A stretch of DNA of 64,000 bases. It comes from Mactra quadrangularis. Its lineage: Eukaryota; Mollusca; Bivalvia; Venerida; Mactridae. This document shows, in pieces, positions 45,652 through 56,480 of the stretch. The DNA lies in assembly GCA_025267735.1 (NCBI GenBank), contig CM046307.1:2961258-3025257 (forward strand). Reading direction: 5' to 3'. The notes beneath the pieces are model-generated. The model saw only the letters and a list, made by a program, of their open reading frames with translations. It had not been told where the DNA came from and made no database searches. The position numbers and the translations under genes were made by a program. How positions within the stretch are numbered: position 1 is the first letter of the stretch; each line of letters opens with the position of its first letter.

Positions 45652-48082
45652 ATAAGTGTGCAGAAAATGTTGTAACAAGCCATCAGAACAAATATTCCAC
45701 ATTCTTATCGTAACTGCTGAGTTTGTTTTTTCCGAGAACTGAGATACTATCTTAACATTATCCATTGTCTGGTAGTATGCTTTTAAATAGCTCCCTATTT
45801 TTGTCCTAGATTTTTGACTTAGTACAATGTTATGTAACGCTTCAAGAAAACAATGAACCAGGAAACGCCTATTATTACTTGATATTAATATTCAAGTGAT
45901 ATTAATAATAATATCACGAATACTGTGCAATGTTATTTCGTATAATTCTTATCGGAAATAACACAGACAATAGATTACTGAAACATTATGAAGTCTTAAG
46001 AATGCAAACAAAATGATATCTTAAAAGTAAAGTGGTACTCTTGAAATCTCCATGCTATGTATAATTTCACCAACGATAGGTTTAAAGTAGCAAATTGTTC
46101 TTCGAACTGCTGAGAAAAGAATGCAACCAGATAAAGATTCAAAACTGCATTGTAAGCTTTTAAAAGTTCAAGCTTTGTAAATTGTATTAGGGCAATATGA
46201 ATTTAAAAAAATACTTTATTAAAGCCTCTATATGAAGATATTCATTAACAGTAGACTTGAAAACTGTTTTAAGAACACGAATTTATCAGAATATACCATG
46301 CATTAGAGACACAATAAACATTTCAAAACATTCTGCTTTCTAAATTTGACTTTGACAAAGTGTCAAATTCTTAAAAAAGTGGGGTACTTTTATAAGAGCA
46401 CACTATATTTATGTAACAGTGATGTTTAATATACCTGATCCAAAATAGTTTAAAAGCTTAATTATGTAATACGAAGTAAGTTTTTTCTCTAATAAGACAT
46501 TATCTTAGCATTCTGTGATCAAAACTATTGTTTCGAGTATTGACAACCGAATTCTACTTTCGGTTTCGATCTACTTTCGGTTTGAAATACAATAAATAAC
46601 ATGAACATATCTAAGCATTATTTGCATTATTTAAAAAATCTTGTTCATTAGAGGTGTTTGGAATAGATAAATGTCTATATTTTCTTTACAATAAAAAAGT
46701 GTTACTTTTGATATAGGGGCTTTAAATGTTACTAGGGGTTATTCTACGAATGCATTATGCTTTTATGCATTTATGCTATTACACTTAATGTTAAACTTTA
46801 AGCAATTGGCCACATAGTTTATTTTACACAAATCATTGCATCAAATAAACATCATGTTTTAAACAAATTGTAATGTTAATACACATAATGATTTTCAAAT
46901 AAACAAGTATAAGTCATAAAATATTGCAATAAATGTCATATGAAAGTGAAATGCACATACTAGATTCAAATGTGATAGGACATTTAACGTCTGTTCGAAA
47001 ACATCAAAACACACAAAACAATTTAAAGGAAGAAACCCATATTAAATAAAGTGTATCTCTATAAATAAGTAAGTAATACTTTCAATCAAATACATGTACA
47101 TTCAAACTGCCTTTACATGAATTAACGATGTTTGTTTTGAGGAGAAATAATACAGTACACTGTATTTGTCATGCCACTTTTACATTTACTTGAAGGTGGT
47201 AATATCGATTGAACCATGCACATTTGATCTTCAGACTGTATTTCGTGATTTAACATTATTTTTATCATTAATCTTTGAATCATATTCATGACCAAAAATT
47301 AAATATGATACATATTATGTAAAACATTACCCTATGTTGAAAATCTCATAGCTAAAAGATAAAATACTTAAAACTAACAAATTGACTTTTGAAACAAAGT
47401 GATCGCTAACTGAGAGTTTATTTTGTTCTTCATATAAGATAATGCTCAGAGATTGCTTATAATAGTATCAGTTTTTCTTATAATTGTATATAGAAAGAGT
47501 CACTATATAATTTGGTGGTACACTAAGCACGTGACATAAAGTGAATGGAAACATTTTTTTTCTCAATTAAATGTCTAAGACATACTTCAAAAGAGAGTTC
47601 AATAACCACATATGCTTTTACGTAATTGCTTTCTAGGTCAATTATGACGAATATTCACATTCACCATATGGAGAAAATTATGTTTCTGCCGATTGTGCTA
47701 TGACCCGAACGTTTATTTTTTCGCTGAGATAATTTAATATTCGTTGCTGGAAAACTAGTAATGTCGGTTATTGTCCTATTTAGAAAAGTAATTTAGGACA
47801 TACTATGTCTTACGTGCGACACGTGTTGTTTCTTCATTCCTGCTTTAAATATTGATGTTATTGTAGTTAAAGCAATCGAGAATACTTCATAAATAATTCA
47901 GATCATTTTAAGTGATCCAGCCGTGAAAATGCGTAAGATTTTGCACTTTCCTGTATACAGTTTTGCTAAATTTGATTTATCTTTTGGGACCACAAAGCAG
48001 ACTACGTAACCATTTGACTAAGAACATAATTCTTTTTGATCGGTTTGCATCATTCTTTTCTTATAAATCCAATTTACGCGCC

Positions 48083-48111
48083 GCCCGGCTAGCTCAGTTG
48101 GTAGCACGCAA
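48083..48111 (+). mobile_element. Family D SINE, head fragment
   Basis: GCCCGGCTAGCTCAGTTGGT then AGCACGCAA is a nearly perfect family D head that stops where element X begins. Confidence 0.85.
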
Positions 48112-48395
48112 ACAGAAATTTTGTCGTACAGGATCTCTACTATCTCAATGGAGTGTCACGTCGAGATGACCTTTATGTCGACTAATCAATGCGTAGCTTT
48201 CATCTAGACGAAACACTATTAATAACATTTTGATCACGTAATTTCTATTTTTAGACCAAGGTTTGCGAGCTAATTTAACAGCGGTATTATTCACAGTCTG
48301 CGATTGGACGGCTCATTTCAAATTGCGTGACCCTCGATTGAGATAGTGGAGATCCTGTACGACAATGCTCTACAGGATATCTGTTTACGGAGATT
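48112..48395. mobile_element. Element X, rearranged copy inside a SINE
   Basis: Begins with GTCGTACAGGATCTCTAC in the orientation of the 24.3-kb copy and continues to AATTGCGTGAC. It then switches to the opposite orientation (GAGATCCTGTACGACAATGC, ACAGGATATCTGTTTACGGA). The result is an inverted-repeat form about 285 bp long. Confidence 0.75.
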
Positions 48396-48635
48396 GTTGT
48401 CAGTCACTGACGAAAGTATACGCTAAGACGTAACGTCTACACCTGATACATGTAGCCAAAACAGGCAACCCTTTGATTGTGCATCGAGTGTGTAATTAAT
48501 ATTGTAAGATACTTAAGTAGTTGGTTAACAGCTAAATCCAGAGATTTAGCTGTTCCAGGAGTGAGTAGGTTGACTGACTGCCGTTATATGACTTATACAA
48601 TGTGTTGCTACGGCGTAAAACCCTACAACAAAAAA
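48396..48635 (+). mobile_element. Family D SINE, tail fragment
   Basis: Resumes at TTGTCAGTCACTGACGAAAG and ends with TATGACTTATACAATGTGTT and ACGGCGTAAAACCC. About 100 bp of the SINE, including the B-box, is lost at the element X junction. An extra 85 bp is present near 48425-48510. Confidence 0.8.
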
Positions 48636-49025
48636 TTCAATTTAGGAAACAAACTTAGCCAAATTTACGCAAACAGGTGATATACATGTATCATTATATA
48701 GTTTTGATTTGCCGTAAGGGAATTGTTTTTAACTATGATCGAACTATGTTATTGAAGTCACATGTTTATTTTGTTTTCATTCGGGGTTGATTGCTAATAA
48801 CATACATAGCAAGAGCGTTTCGATATTTTACCGCATTGTTTCATTGACAAACTCAATTTTCTCAACCACCTCTCATAAACTCGGATTTAAAATTAGTCCC
48901 GTTTGAACCTTACCTACATCTCAGCATTGCGCAAATCAATAAGACAATATTCAATCAAATTTACAATAATTTTGTATGTAAAGTTGTGTAAAGTTTTATG
49001 TTAAATTAAGATTTCACAGTTTTTT

Positions 49026-49074
49026 TGCAAAATAAATTAGCAGAGATTTTTTCTGCAAAATAAATTAGCAGAGA
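49026..49074 (+). repeat. Tandem duplication of a 21-bp word
   Basis: TGCAAAATAAATTAGCAGAG occurs at 49026 and 49054 with a T-rich linker. Absent from B1. Confidence 0.85.
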
Positions 49075-49173
49075 AGTGTAAAGAAAATTATTTTCCCTCA
49101 CTAAATTTTACTGATTCGAAGAATAACAACATAATGTGAAGGAGAGGAAATAATCAGTATAAGTTTGCACCAA

Positions 49174-49385
49174 CAGGGCCGTCGCCAACTTTTAAAAAGT
49201 GGTCCGGCCATTGAATGTGATGGGGGAGAGTACGAGAGGGGGTTTACCCCCTCTCGTAAGGGGGGTACGGGGGACCTCCCCCGGGAAAAAAATGAAATTC
49301 TTCTGCCCCTAGATGGGATTTTATTGCATCTGGAGACGATTATTTTTCATTTTGAATGTCAGCAATTTAGGCAAAATACAACTAA
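49174..49385 (+). mobile_element. hAT-like terminal fragment with GC-rich hairpin
   Basis: CAGGGCCGTCGCC starts an insertion relative to B1. It contains a perfect 12-bp stem, TACGAGAGGGGG / CCCCCTCTCGTA, with a TTTA loop (49231-49258) and a GGGGGACCTCCCCCGGG tract. No matching right terminus was found, so it is one-ended or truncated. Confidence 0.5.
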
Positions 49386-49850
49386 GGAGGCTTGTAAAGA
49401 TTCCCTTTACTGTGGTTGTGGAACTCACGTAGTATGTGATTCGACAACGGTAACCTGTATCTAAATTTCCAATTGTATGTTATTGATAATATGTATAATG
49501 TCATTGTCACGCGATTGTATATACATTATGTATTATGTAATTAATTCATTGTATGTTCACATGGTACTATTGACTTATTGATTATAAAATCAAATCTTCT
49601 TCTAAAACAGATCAAAATAGTTTCTGTTGTTAAATCACACCCTAAATGTATGTATAGTAATGATAATTTACAATATTCTGGAAAAGTCCATAATGTAAAT
49701 AAAATACAGCATTTATACATTATAAATGTCTCTATATCCAGCTGTGCGTGAAATAATAAATCGGTTAAATGTACAAGTAAACTAAAATGTTGCACTCATA
49801 GTAATATTGCTTGAATATAAGCGCATTTAAGCAAGCATAACTTTGAATTT

Positions 49851-50274
49851 TTTTGTATTGATACGTTCCACATACCAGGGCGGGTAATCGCGTGGTTTTG
49901 TTTATGATAACATTGGATCAACTTTAATGGCGGCGATCACTATTTAATTTTCAAGGTATTTGCCATTTATGTCTGTATTTGATTTTTCCTTATGTATTCA
50001 TAATAGCCTATGTTCAAGCGACAAAAAAGCCGATTCCTGCGGTATATAACTTAGCAATATCCATTCAGTACTTTTTCTGATTACCTTGCAGAGAAATTTG
50101 AAGCGGCGATGCTTTTGGGTAAAAATGTTGATAACATTGGGTCACAAAATATATTTTTACGTATTTTTTAAAAACTAAACGTGGAAGTGATGGAACGAAA
50201 ATTGTAAAACATTTACTGCTTAGATCGACTTTGTCGTATATATAATCAAACATTAATAAATACAGGATTTTTAT
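49851..50274. other. Non-coding stretch
   Basis: Similarity to B1 ends here. No exon or repeat recognised. Confidence 0.4.
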
Positions 50275-50690
50275 CACGTTAAGCCAATTAACATCACGCT
50301 TGCGGCAGCCGTACGACAACATTTTCTGAAAAATCGCAGAACTTCGTACGAACGCCGCAAGACAGTCGTGCGTTTTTTTCAGGTGATCGCATCGTCGTAG
50401 ACGTCGCAAGTCAAATTTTCTACATGTTTATTTTTCTTGCGATCTCTATGCGATTTTGGACCCCGCAAGACAGTCGTGTGGCTGCCGTACGTCATTCTTG
50501 AGACAGTCGCACGTCAGTTATAGAATCTTTTTCGTACGTTTATCTTGCTAAGATCGTGCGACAGCCGTACGGGCATCTTGCGACTGTCTTGCGACGCCCT
50601 CATTTCGGTCAAGGTTTATCGTGAGTCGGTAGCGAAACGTACGAAGAACAACGTACGACAGTCTCACGGCTGCCTTGCGAAAAGTAAGAA
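50275..50690. promoter_or_regulatory. CpG-rich block of recurring GCAAGACAGTCGTGCG / GCCGTACG words
   Basis: Variants recur on both strands: TTGCGGCAGCCGTACGAC (50299), GCAAGACAGTCGTGCG (50358), GCAAGACAGTCGTGTGGCTG (50467), GACAGTCGCACGTC, GTGCGACAGCCGTACGG (50556), TTGCGACTGTCTTGCGACG (50577) and ACGTACGACAGTCTCACGGC (50650). It precedes a TATA-like box and the MADF exon. It may be a dense array of binding sites at a transposon end or promoter (inference). Confidence 0.6.
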
Positions 50691-50706
50691 CCAACCCTGT
50701 CGAGTC

Positions 50707-50714
50707 TATAAATA
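50707..50714 (+). promoter_or_regulatory. TATA-like box
   Basis: TATAAATA lies 78 bp before the first base of the MADF reading frame (50785) and just after the motif-dense block. The spacing suits a core promoter. Inferred only. Confidence 0.35.
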
Positions 50715-50784
50715 GCATTCGTATTGTTCGCGCCAAAAACGCCATCCAGTCTTTTGATTACGAAGAGGAAGGTATTTATTCATT

Positions 50785-51076
50785 AGGCCACCAAAAGGAA
50801 AGGGGAAGGTTACTACCGCTGTTACACCTCCGGTTCAACCTCAGAAAAAACGTGTAACTAAGGTTACAGATCCGCGTCCCATACCCGAATCTGACGATGA
50901 AGAAGCATCAATTTACAGGAACGATAGATTCCAGTTTTCATCGCATCAGGAGGACATTCTTGTACAGTGGTTTTCAGAGCACCCAGAGTTCTATAAAAAG
51001 AGCAATAAGAGATATGCTGACAAGAACTATAAAGACAAGCAACTGGCTGAAATTGCTTCGAGATTGAACGAAACTG
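50785..51076 (+). CDS. MADF-domain (Myb/SANT-like) exon
   Basis: An open frame begins PPKGKGKVTTAV, continues through a basic linker (PQKKRVTKV) and an acidic run (ESDDEEAS), then DILVQWFSEHPEFYKKSNKR, KNYKDKQLAEIASRL. It ends in a perfect donor G|GTAAGT at 51077. The W, HPEFY and LAEIASRL pattern fits the MADF/Myb-like DNA-binding fold that occurs in PIF-Harbinger accessory proteins and in host regulators. The codon before PPK is AGG. Either an ATG was lost or TTATTCATTAG is a splice acceptor from an upstream exon. No intact downstream exon was proven. No lesion is seen within the exon. Confidence 0.65.
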
Positions 51077-51189
51077 GTAAGTCATGTTTTTACACCCCCC
51101 TTGATTGTTTTTGTACCCAATTTTTCGTCTTTTACCAAACGTTTAAATACCAAATGATTTAAAGATATACATATTTGATTTCTTTCTTA

Positions 51190-51431
51190 ACCCGGGTCGG
51201 TAGCGCAGTTGGTAGCGCGCCGGGATTTCGAATATCTAGTGTCCCGAAAGGGATACGGGTTCGAATCCTACCCAGATGGGTTATACCCTTTCACAATAAT
51301 GTCAATTTTCCTCCATCAATAAGGTACATAGAGAAGTTTCCGGCCTTGTCGAAGGGTAGGTGAGTACTGGTTATTGACAATGGTTTAGGAAAGCTAGGTT
51401 AGGTGCGCTGGATGCCGTTATATGACCTATT
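51190..51431 (+). mobile_element. tRNA-derived SINE, family A (3' truncated)
   Basis: Excellent head (GGTCGGTAGCGCAGTTGGTA; ACGGGTTCGAATCCTACCC). The body runs to GCCGTTATATGACCTATT and stops before the second stem strand, so the tail fold is lost. It sits in the putative intron after the MADF exon. Confidence 0.88.
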
Positions 51432-51595
51432 GGGTCACCAAATTTATTGATTGGTAACATTGTGTCTCTGGTCCAAACTGATCACTGTAGATATTACAGT
51501 TCAGATTTTAGTTTAAACATATTATAGCCAACTGGTAATTATTTACATATTTACTTCTATTCACTAAATATATCATTATTGTTGTTTCTTTTCAG

Positions 51596-51680
51596 TGTTT
51601 TGATAAAAAGTCACATTAAAGTATTCACTTACACTGGACGATGTATTTGGGAAAAAATATCAACTAGTTATAGCCAACTG
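51596..51680 (+). repeat. Exon-like duplicated block, copy 1
   Basis: Bounded by TTTCTTTTCAG and a following GTAATT. It shares a TGTTTTGATAAA start, TGGACGATGT and CAACTGGTAAT with 52002-52084. Spliced to the phase-1 MADF donor, it would add only Val-Phe before a stop, so it would be a terminal exon. Confidence 0.4.
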
Positions 51681-52001
51681 GTAATTACTTACATATTAAT
51701 TTCTATTCACTAAATATATCACAGTCTATATTATATTTAAGATATTTTCGTCAGTTATGATATTGTTAAAATATATTAGTACAATCGGCTTTAATATCCG
51801 TATATTTAATACACTTACAACAAAATAATAATATAGCTAATTAGTTAATAATGTCGTTCACTAGTTACTTAACATATTTTAACGCTTATGTATGTGTAAG
51901 TAATTAACCATACAATAACATAATAATTAAGTCAATATCTAGCTATATCACGAGTTCAACTGTTACCACTTCTCTATTGATTTGCATTGTTTTGTTTTCA
52001 G

Positions 52002-52084
52002 TGTTTTGATAAATTGTCACATAAACAGAATCACAGTCATTGGACGATGTCTTTGGAAAACATGTCAACTAATAAAATCAACTG
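52002..52084 (+). repeat. Exon-like duplicated block, copy 2
   Basis: Preceded by TTTGTTTTCAG and followed by GTAATG. Diverged copy of 51596-51680 with the same junctions. It would give the same Val-Phe-stop if joined to the MADF exon. Confidence 0.4.
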
Positions 52085-52990
52085 GTAATGACTTATCTAT
52101 TTATAAACTGGATAAGCATGTGATTTACAATTTTTTAGTATGTTTGCTTTGTAGTTACTAGTCAACCACTTATCACCTATTCGCAATTTTGGTAAGGTAT
52201 ATGTTGATATAGAAACGTAACAAGATAATCACTTAAAGACACAACTTATAAATCTTGAACATCAAAAGAAAATTGTAGTATAGTGGTTACATCATAATAT
52301 AGGTGAAAATTTCAAGTATTACATGTTTCATAACTTTTTCGTGTTTGCTAGCTAGTGAAATAAATTGAGGCCCATGCATAGTTATTCATTATGTTACGAG
52401 TACTGTATAAAATATAAATTTATGAACATCTCTGACAAAATTGAGTAAGTAAATTGCTTTTGCGACACTTGGTTCCTAAGTGTTTGTCATTCAGACAATA
52501 TTTCCACCATTTTTTTTTAAAATGGATAAAATATTAATTTAGCAGGCAACATTTAATTGAGCTACATTTGAACCAGGTTCATGTACTCATTGCAGGGCCT
52601 CAATTATTATAGCCATTCTACGTGACACACTGAAATTCTACCGTTATATCTAGCCACGAAAAAGCATGCAATACATGTGTCACAATTTATGATAAGTTGT
52701 GTCTTTAACTTACAAGTTAATTATTTTAACTTGTTTCATAATATTAAGCTTGTGAAAAAAATGAAGAAGGGCAGTTGTGGGTACTTACTTGCATTTATAT
52801 CCTGTCATGCTCATAGTTTATTGAAAACAATATTTACGTACATATCAACCACATCATTCACATGTCAATGATGTAGTAGTCTGATGGCAGAAATATGCCA
52901 CCATAGTTTACAATTCTGAGATAGTAATTCCAAAATTGGTTCAAACTAAAAGTAAAAGTAAAGTTTTCGGTTATATTATTATTCACTTCA
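52085..52990. other. Non-coding stretch
   Basis: AT-rich. The only suggestive feature is the pyrimidine/AG stretch TATTTTAG directly before 53001. Confidence 0.4.
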
Positions 52991-53003
52991 TGTATTTTAG
53001 AAA

Positions 53004-53277
53004 ATGGGCAAATGTAAGAGCCGTTTGAGAAAATACCTCCGGCGTTCAAGCTACGGACAAAGTTTAATTGATCAGAAATACACTTCACGATGTGAAACTC
53101 AAACATTCCAACAGCTGATTGAAGGTAAACAAACGCCAAATACAACATTCAAAAGAAAAAGAAAATTAGAAAAAGTCCTTTAAAAGCTTTCTACTTGAAA
53201 TTGCCTGAAAAACCTCCACTGTTACATCAAGGGTCGAAATCACCATCTGCCAAACGTGTCAAATGTGCTAAATCTTA
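53004..53277 (+). pseudogene. Basic, lysine/arginine-rich coding fragment, unknown
   Basis: After a TATTTTAG acceptor-like sequence, the frame MGKCKSRLRKYLRRSSYGQS runs 59 codons to KRKRKLEKVL and stops. A shift of frame picks up KLPEKPPLLHQGSKSPSAKR, ending KCAKS and TAA at about 53275. The two parts look like one protein split by a frameshift. No domain is recognised. It may be the 5' part of the decayed nuclease gene that follows. Confidence 0.4.
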
Positions 53278-53569
53278 ATATACTGAATTAAACAGTTCGA
53301 CAATACAAAAAATAATAGTGAATATATAAACAGCGCATTCAAAATCAATGGCGGAGTTAACGAACAGATCCTAGAAGACAGTTCCACCGATACTTTGTCT
53401 AATTATGAGTTTGACTTATAACCATTACCAGATGATAGTGAACATTTCAACCAAGAGAAAGACAAGATTTTGTTTGAGAGTGATCCTCTACCTTTGATAA
53501 TTCACAAGATAACCACGTCAAAGAATTGGAAGATGAAAATGTCACCAAATTGACAACATTAATCCTTAA

Positions 53570-56480
53570 TGTGTAAAATAAGTTACGCCAACATGATGGT
53601 CTTGACAGTACGCTTGTGTCCTTCTTTGAAATGGTAGCAAACAACCAATTTCCTTTAGATAATATAGCATTTCTTCTACGGACCGAAGTTGTAAAATGGT
53701 TTCCTTGTTCCTCCACCACTGAAAGGAGGTATACAGAAAAAACATTTTATTTGGTACACGATTGGTGAATTTCATGGGAGGATATAAAAGTCACGGGAAT
53801 AAAGTGTTAAAAATAACTCAACTTGGAAATAATAACCCTGGAGCATCAGAAGTAAATTTTCAGTATCAAATTTAACAGTCTTGAGAGTTTGATCCGTAAG
53901 AAGTTGAAACTGAACGGAAACGTGGTTTTTTCAATGACACAATATCTGAAATGAGCAAAAGCTTAACAAACAAGTCGGCCTGTCTTACATTTGCAGGGAT
54001 CATTTTGGGGCGCGATTTCGCGATATTTGCGTATTTTCCCAGCAGAAATCGCATAAAAATTCGCTAAATGGGACAAAAAATTCGCACAACTTGATCTGCC
54101 GGTCTTTTCCGATGACCATCGTGTAGGGGACGAAACCCGCGAGAAAGGCACGTAACCAGAGTCGGTGAAACGACTTTTAAACCGTCCTGCTCGTCAACGC
54201 TCCCATTGAAACGCTTGCCGATAAAACGTATTCGTTTTTCCAATAGCTTGCAAGCGTTCACTGCTCTCTCCTCAAAAATGGCTTCCGAAGCCGGCAAGGT
54301 TTCTAAGAAACAAACAAATTCTTGACTTTTAATATATTTAAGTCCAAATGTATCCCAGGATTTCCACAGCATATATTTGGAATCTTTATCACTAAATACC
54401 ATTCAGAAGAGTATCCAAATCTTACAGCTGGCTGCACTAGCCCTGTCTCATCCTGTGCATACCAGTGATTGTGAAATGGCTTTTTCTGCACAAAATAGTG
54501 TCACAACACCCTTGAGGAATCGCATTTCTCCTGAGCATTGTGACCAGATTATGAGACCTCAACTGAAGGACATGCCTACAATAAATTTGATTATAAACCT
54601 GCTCTCAAATGTTGGAGGTCTGAAAAATCCAGGATTCTGATTAAAAAAGAGTTGTTAGTTCCAGATGTTCAGTTGTACTTAACTTATAATAGACAGTTGG
54701 GTGTTTTTTTTTAAGTTTTAAACAGTTTTATTTTGTTGTAAAATGAATAGAAAATAATTATTTTTCCAATTTTATAAGTACACAGTTTAGACACTGATAA
54801 TATCTCCTGAAGAAGCTGCATTATCTGGGTCTACTCTGTTTGCAATAAAGTGTTAAGGTATTTCAGGTTGTGAAATAAAAGCCAAGAAAATTAACATTCT
54901 TTGAAACTTCTGTTTTATTGACCATCATTAAAAAAATAAGCATTTACATCTTGGGTACATGTAGTACCTTAATGTAATAAATTTCTTGCCGTTTTAATTG
55001 AAGTAAAAAAATCTCATCAAAATTTGAAATCTCTCACCGAATTGGTAAAGTGAGATTTTTCCTCTCACCAAAATCTATGCCCAGAATAATCTCTGCATTT
55101 GACGGTAAGATAATTAGACAATGACTAACCACAAATACTGGTGATGTTGACCGTCTTGGGTTCGAAACAGGTCTTACACTATAAGATCGCCAAGACACAG
55201 TAGAATCTGAAATAAGTAAGATAAAACATCACATACAAAAAATCGACAAGCACATAAATAAAAACAGAAGTCCAACGATGAGAATACTGACCATGATATA
55301 CTAAGCAATGATGAATTAAAATGTTCTCTGTTCAAACACCTAGCTTGTATAGCAAAGCATAAAAGTGAAATAGAAAAAGTCAATATTAAAACAGAAATTA
55401 CAAAGAACTGACTTACAGCAAATGGTGGTCCAGATTGGAGGAAAGGAAAGTACATATATGCCATAAGTGCGATAACGGCTTTTATACATGAAATAGAAAA
55501 TCACTTGATGAAAGTAAAATGTCTTTCCGAACAAATAGGTCGTTTCATAGCTGCTATGAACAATGAACCGTTTATAAATAGTAATTATATTAATCTTGAA
55601 ACAGACGATAGATATACAAGTATTCAAGAACAAAGATCGAATATAGGTAAAGAGGTAACAGAAAATACAAGACTAATTATTCAACGGTCAGACGATTGAG
55701 AAACAACGCAAAGGTCACCCAGAGTACGCTATACAAGAAAATAGGCTGTGACGGACTTGGATAAATGAAAGATCATTTTAAAGAGTAATATGTGGAGTCC
55801 CTGAAAAAGATCCGACGATTGAAGCACGGACAGCAATAAATTTGGATACACGAAATGAAATTAATGGAGTTGCAACGCTGGTTGGAAAAGTTCTTCCTGT
55901 CTTTGACCTGGTATAAAAAATTTTTGAGGCGGGAAGTGTTTCCATCAACGGTAAAAATGAAGAAATGCTTATAGCGGTGTCACCGGATGGATCGCTACGG
56001 AAAAACCAACACTTAGAAAGCACAGAAGTAGCAATAGAAATCAAATGTCCGACAAGGAAAGCACATACTGAGTAATGTCAAGCTGAGGTGAGAGCACTTG
56101 ATGTTCATCTGATGTTGTATCTCAGTTGGACTGAACAAGAAACGACTGTTTTTAAACTCCAAAGAAATGATACATTGTTTGACAAAGCTGTAAAACTAGC
56201 CATAGACATTTATGGAGCTGAGAAACCAGGAAAACCAACTAAGTTAACTGACGACTGTAAAGACTTTAAAAAGCAGTTAAGAAACCATGCAAACGAAGTG
56301 AAAATGGTAGGAAGATTTGTATCCTGCAAGCAATCAAATGAGACAAAAGAAAATAAATATGACACAACCCAAAAATCTGCATTAAATCTAAAGAAACTGT
56401 TAGAAGATATAGATCAATGCTATAAAGAACGTCATGAGCTACTTCGGGAAAAAGCTACCGAAGCAAACTTTTCAAGGTAA
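53570..56480 (+). pseudogene. Decayed mobile-element-type gene with YqaJ-like nuclease, split by a hAT insertion
   Basis: Fragments in order: LDSTLVSFFEMVANNQFPLD with IAFLLRTEVVKWF (53595-53705); a shifted frame VNFMGGYKSHGNKVLKI (53767-53815); SLTNKSACLTF (53961-53993); then, beyond the inserted hAT element, DGK and TTNTGDVDRLGFE (from 55100); EIENHLMKVKCLSEQIGRF (about 55490-55550); and the nuclease part to 56480. The nuclease has NEINGVATLVGKVLPV, then AVSPDGS (about 55975) and AIEIKCP (about 56040), the D...ExK signature of PD-(D/E)XK enzymes of the YqaJ/lambda-exonuclease type. At least two in-frame TAA codons (about 55914 and 56073) and several frameshifts make it inactive. It resembles large repetitive proteins common in molluscs. 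The name is by recognition, not by search. Confidence 0.7.
53994..55095 (+). mobile_element. hAT deletion derivative inserted in the nuclease pseudogene
   Basis: The left end CAGGGATCATTTTGGG matches the inverse of the right end (CAGAGATTATTCTGGG read from 55095). CATTTG is repeated on both sides, and the host frame continues across the gap (LTF|DGK). The interior holds a transposase start (MASEAGKVSKKQTNS, ATG 54278). After a large deletion comes the hAT dimerisation end HPVHTSDCEMAFSAQNSVTT with LRNRISPEHCDQIM (54445-54560). The duplication is 6 bp rather than the usual 8, so two bases may have been lost. Confidence 0.8.

Larger units (their letters stand above)
45775..49850 (+). repeat. 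Segmental duplication copy B2
   Basis: Partner of B1. It preserves the empty target of the 2.24-kb element at about 49730 and lacks the inverted SINE pair of B1. It has its own insertions: a SINE interrupted by element X (48083-48635) and a hAT-like GC-rich piece (49174-49385). Confidence 0.8.

Noticed and set aside
45258..45683. 141-codon minus-strand frame
   Set aside because: It crosses the whole 228-bp MITE and its unrelated flank, so its continuity has no biological basis.
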